Below are positions 62,349 to 63,689 of a stretch of DNA of 63,689 nucleotides, in pieces. Made by a program: the position numbers and the translations under genes. Origin of the DNA: Blautia sp. (GTDB lineage: Bacteria > Bacillota > Clostridia > Lachnospirales > Lachnospiraceae); the NCBI GenBank assembly GCA_030841965.1, contig JAUUSJ010000005.1:1-63689 (forward strand). The letters are read 5' to 3'. Positions within the stretch are counted from its first letter, which is position 1. The number at the start of each line of letters is the position of its first letter. The notes under the pieces are model-generated. The model did no database searches, was not told the DNA's origin, and saw only the letters and a list, made by a program, of their open reading frames with translations.

Positions 62349-63566
62349 ATGAAGCAGTTTGGGAACAAAACGGGGAGGATGAGATGGCTTTTTGAGGCAG
62401 GAATTATTTTCCTTCTCATGCTACTTTGTATTTACCTAAGTATAGAAAGTGGGAAGCTTTTTGCAAGCAATCAAGGAAGAGAGGTCTTGGAAATGGGAGG
62501 AAAGGACGCAATTCATTTTTGGATTCGTTTTTCCTTCGATGAGCTAAGTCCTCTTTCTTCATATATGGAAAGCGGTGAGATTGGTATTACAACTTATCTT
62601 GAGCAGGCAAAAAAAATAGTGACGAGAGAGATTCTTCCGGGATTTACTTATGTGGAAAATTACTGGGGGGATAGTGATAGGTTTGTAAAAGGAGATGACT
62701 CGATTCCGAAATATTTTTTGGAGGCGGGAGACGAGCAGACGAAATCGACGAAAGAGAATGAAAAAATTGCGACGAAGGAGAAGATGGAGCCGATTGTTTA
62801 TACGAAAAATCAGTTGACGAATTTTGAGTTTATGGTGGAAAATATATATCTTGTGGATAGTACGACAGAAGCTACCAAGGAGGAGTTAGATGGGGAAAAA
62901 TTATTGCGTATGGATATGTCAATGGATGTCTCTGGAGATGAGCCGAAAGTTTTGATTTACCATACTCATGCGAGTGAGGCGTATAAAGATAGCGAGGAGG
63001 GCGATTGGGAGGATACCGTGGTTGGAGTTGGAGAGGAATTGAAAAAGATTTTGGAGAAGGAGTATAAGATAAAGGTATATCATGATGAGACGGTGTATGA
63101 TAAAATTAATGGTGAGCTTGACAGGAGTAAGGCGTATACGTATGCTGGGGAGGGGATAGAAAAGATATTGGAGGAGAATCCTTCTATCGAGGTTGTGATT
63201 GATTTACATAGAGATTCTGTGGGAGCGAACCTTCATCTTGTGACGGAGATTGATGGGAAGCAGACTGCAAAGATTATGTTTTTTAATGGGATGAGTAGAA
63301 CGGCGAAAAATGGGGATATTGCGTATTTGTATAATGAGAACAAACAGGCTAATCTTGCGTTTAGCCTTCAGCTTCAGTTGGATGCGGCTAAGAAGTATCC
63401 TGATTTTACGAGGAGGATTTATTTGAAGGGGTATCGATATAATCTTCACTTGAAGCCGAGGAGCCTCTTGATTGAGGTGGGGGCGGAGAATAATACGGTG
63501 GAGGAGGCAAAAAATGCGATGACTCCTTTGGCGGAGTTGCTGAATGATGTTTTAGTGGGGGAGTGA
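62349..63566 (+). CDS. spoIIP: Stage II sporulation protein P (SpoIIP)
   Basis: About 405 aa. N-terminal transmembrane helix (LFEAGIIFLLMLLCIYLS), linker, then the amidase/endopeptidase domain: YHTHASEAYK near 197, VVIDLHRDSVGAN near 287, LLIEVGAENNTVEEAKNAM. Part of the SpoIID-M-P engulfment machinery, cleaving septal peptidoglycan. ATG 62349 lacks a clear ribosome binding site; TTG 62331 (6 residues longer) is the alternative. Typical gpr-spoIIP adjacency. Confidence 0.94.
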   Translation: MKQFGNKTGRMRWLFEAGIIFLLMLLCIYLSIESGKLFASNQGREVLEMGGKDAIHFWIRFSFDELSPLSSYMESGEIGITTYLEQAKKIVTREILPGFTYVENYWGDSDRFVKGDDSIPKYFLEAGDEQTKSTKENEKIATKEKMEPIVYTKNQLTNFEFMVENIYLVDSTTEATKEELDGEKLLRMDMSMDVSGDEPKVLIYHTHASEAYKDSEEGDWEDTVVGVGEELKKILEKEYKIKVYHDETVYDKINGELDRSKAYTYAGEGIEKILEENPSIEVVIDLHRDSVGANLHLVTEIDGKQTAKIMFFNGMSRTAKNGDIAYLYNENKQANLAFSLQLQLDAAKKYPDFTRRIYLKGYRYNLHLKPRSLLIEVGAENNTVEEAKNAMTPLAELLNDVLVGE

Positions 63567-63571
63567 GAGGG

Positions 63572-63630
63572 GACGTCGAAAGGGCAAGGGGACATTGGGT
63601 TAGATGGGAGGAGACGTCGAAAGGGCAAGG
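63572..63630 (+). repeat. Direct repeat of an R1 terminus in a G-rich tract
   Basis: GACGTCGAAAGGGCAAGG at 63572-63589 and again at 63613-63630, 41 bp apart; the second is the true R1 copy 9 left end. Surrounding runs of three to five G could form a G-quadruplex. Confidence 0.75.
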
Positions 63631-63689
63631 AGATATATGTGCCGCAAACACGTTCGTTCCCACGATTTTTCGACATACGCTGATATATG
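63611..63689 (+). repeat. R1 structured repeat, copy 9 (cut by window end)
   Basis: Left end GAGACGTCGAAAGGGCAAGG, left arm and the first part of the core (CACGTTCGTTCCCACG, CGACATACGCTGATATATG). Carries the A-T version of the central helix (CGATTTTTCGA). The matching right half lies beyond the window. Confidence 0.88.

Noticed and set aside
1..63689. tRNA or rRNA genes
   Set aside because: No cloverleaf with TTCGAATC-type arms or rRNA-like sequence was recognised by eye in the gaps; a tRNAscan run would be decisive.

Overview
The window reads as a chromosomal segment of a low-GC, endospore-forming Clostridia, most likely a Lachnospiraceae member. The evidence is the complete spoIIIAA-AH operon, spoIVB, spo0A, gpr and spoIIP, strong AGGAGG-type ribosome binding sites, AT-rich promoters, DXP-pathway isoprenoid genes, and the usual clostridial order nusB-xseA-xseB-ispA-dxs-tlyA-nadK-argR-recN-spoIVB. 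The family-level assignment is inference. I saw no rRNA, tRNA, CRISPR array, phage genes or intact transposase gene.

Layout. 0.2-1.8 kb: a zinc-ribbon Ser/Thr kinase and a small membrane protein. 2.5-8.1 kb: spoIIIAA-AH. 9.7-18.8 kb: Asp23-like protein, nusB, xseA/B, ispA, dxs, tlyA, nadK, argR, recN. 18.9-20.5 kb: an ATPase/nuclease-like gene between two copies of the recN 3' end. 20.7-27.2 kb: spoIVB, an XRE-PurM fusion, purC (reverse), a zinc-ribbon protein and two tandem spo0A genes. 27.5-37.8 kb: glgA, then a surface-glycan cluster (two sialyltransferase-like glycosyltransferases, a HAD-like protein, a KdsB-like CMP-sugar synthetase, a DRE-TIM aldolase fusion) and a TPR membrane protein. 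38.0-41.2 kb (reverse): rqcH and argH. 42.3-46.3 kb: a CmpB-like membrane protein, a transmembrane Ser/Thr kinase and an Ig-like surface protein. 46.4-52.7 kb: argG divergent from argCJBD. 52.9-63.6 kb: comEA, a two-component system, a GerMN lipoprotein, comEC, holA, rpsT (reverse), gpr and spoIIP.

The most unusual content is non-coding. Element R1 (about 215 bp) occurs nine times (seven complete, two cut by the window ends). Each copy has a conserved core inside ~34-bp inverted arms. The arm sequences differ between copies, yet each arm is complementary to its own partner, and the inner helices also show compensatory changes. Two R1 pairs face each other around a shared hairpin-containing segment, and degenerate 37-40-bp tandem arrays abut the R1 ends. 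A second element, R2 (about 210 bp, multi-hairpin), is present twice in full and three times as short palindromes. R1 sits inside the spoIIIA operon, and both families fill most gene-free stretches.

How the genes work together. The spoIIIA products, SpoIVB, SpoIIP, Gpr and Spo0A serve sporulation and germination. ArgR probably controls the argG/argCJBD divergon, where two mirror-image promoters carry ARG-box-like palindromes. The glycan cluster could make and polymerise a CMP-activated keto-deoxy sugar acid from a pyruvate-type aldolase product; this is a hypothesis. The second Spo0A keeps the DNA-recognition helix but has a weakened acidic pocket, so it may modulate the first.
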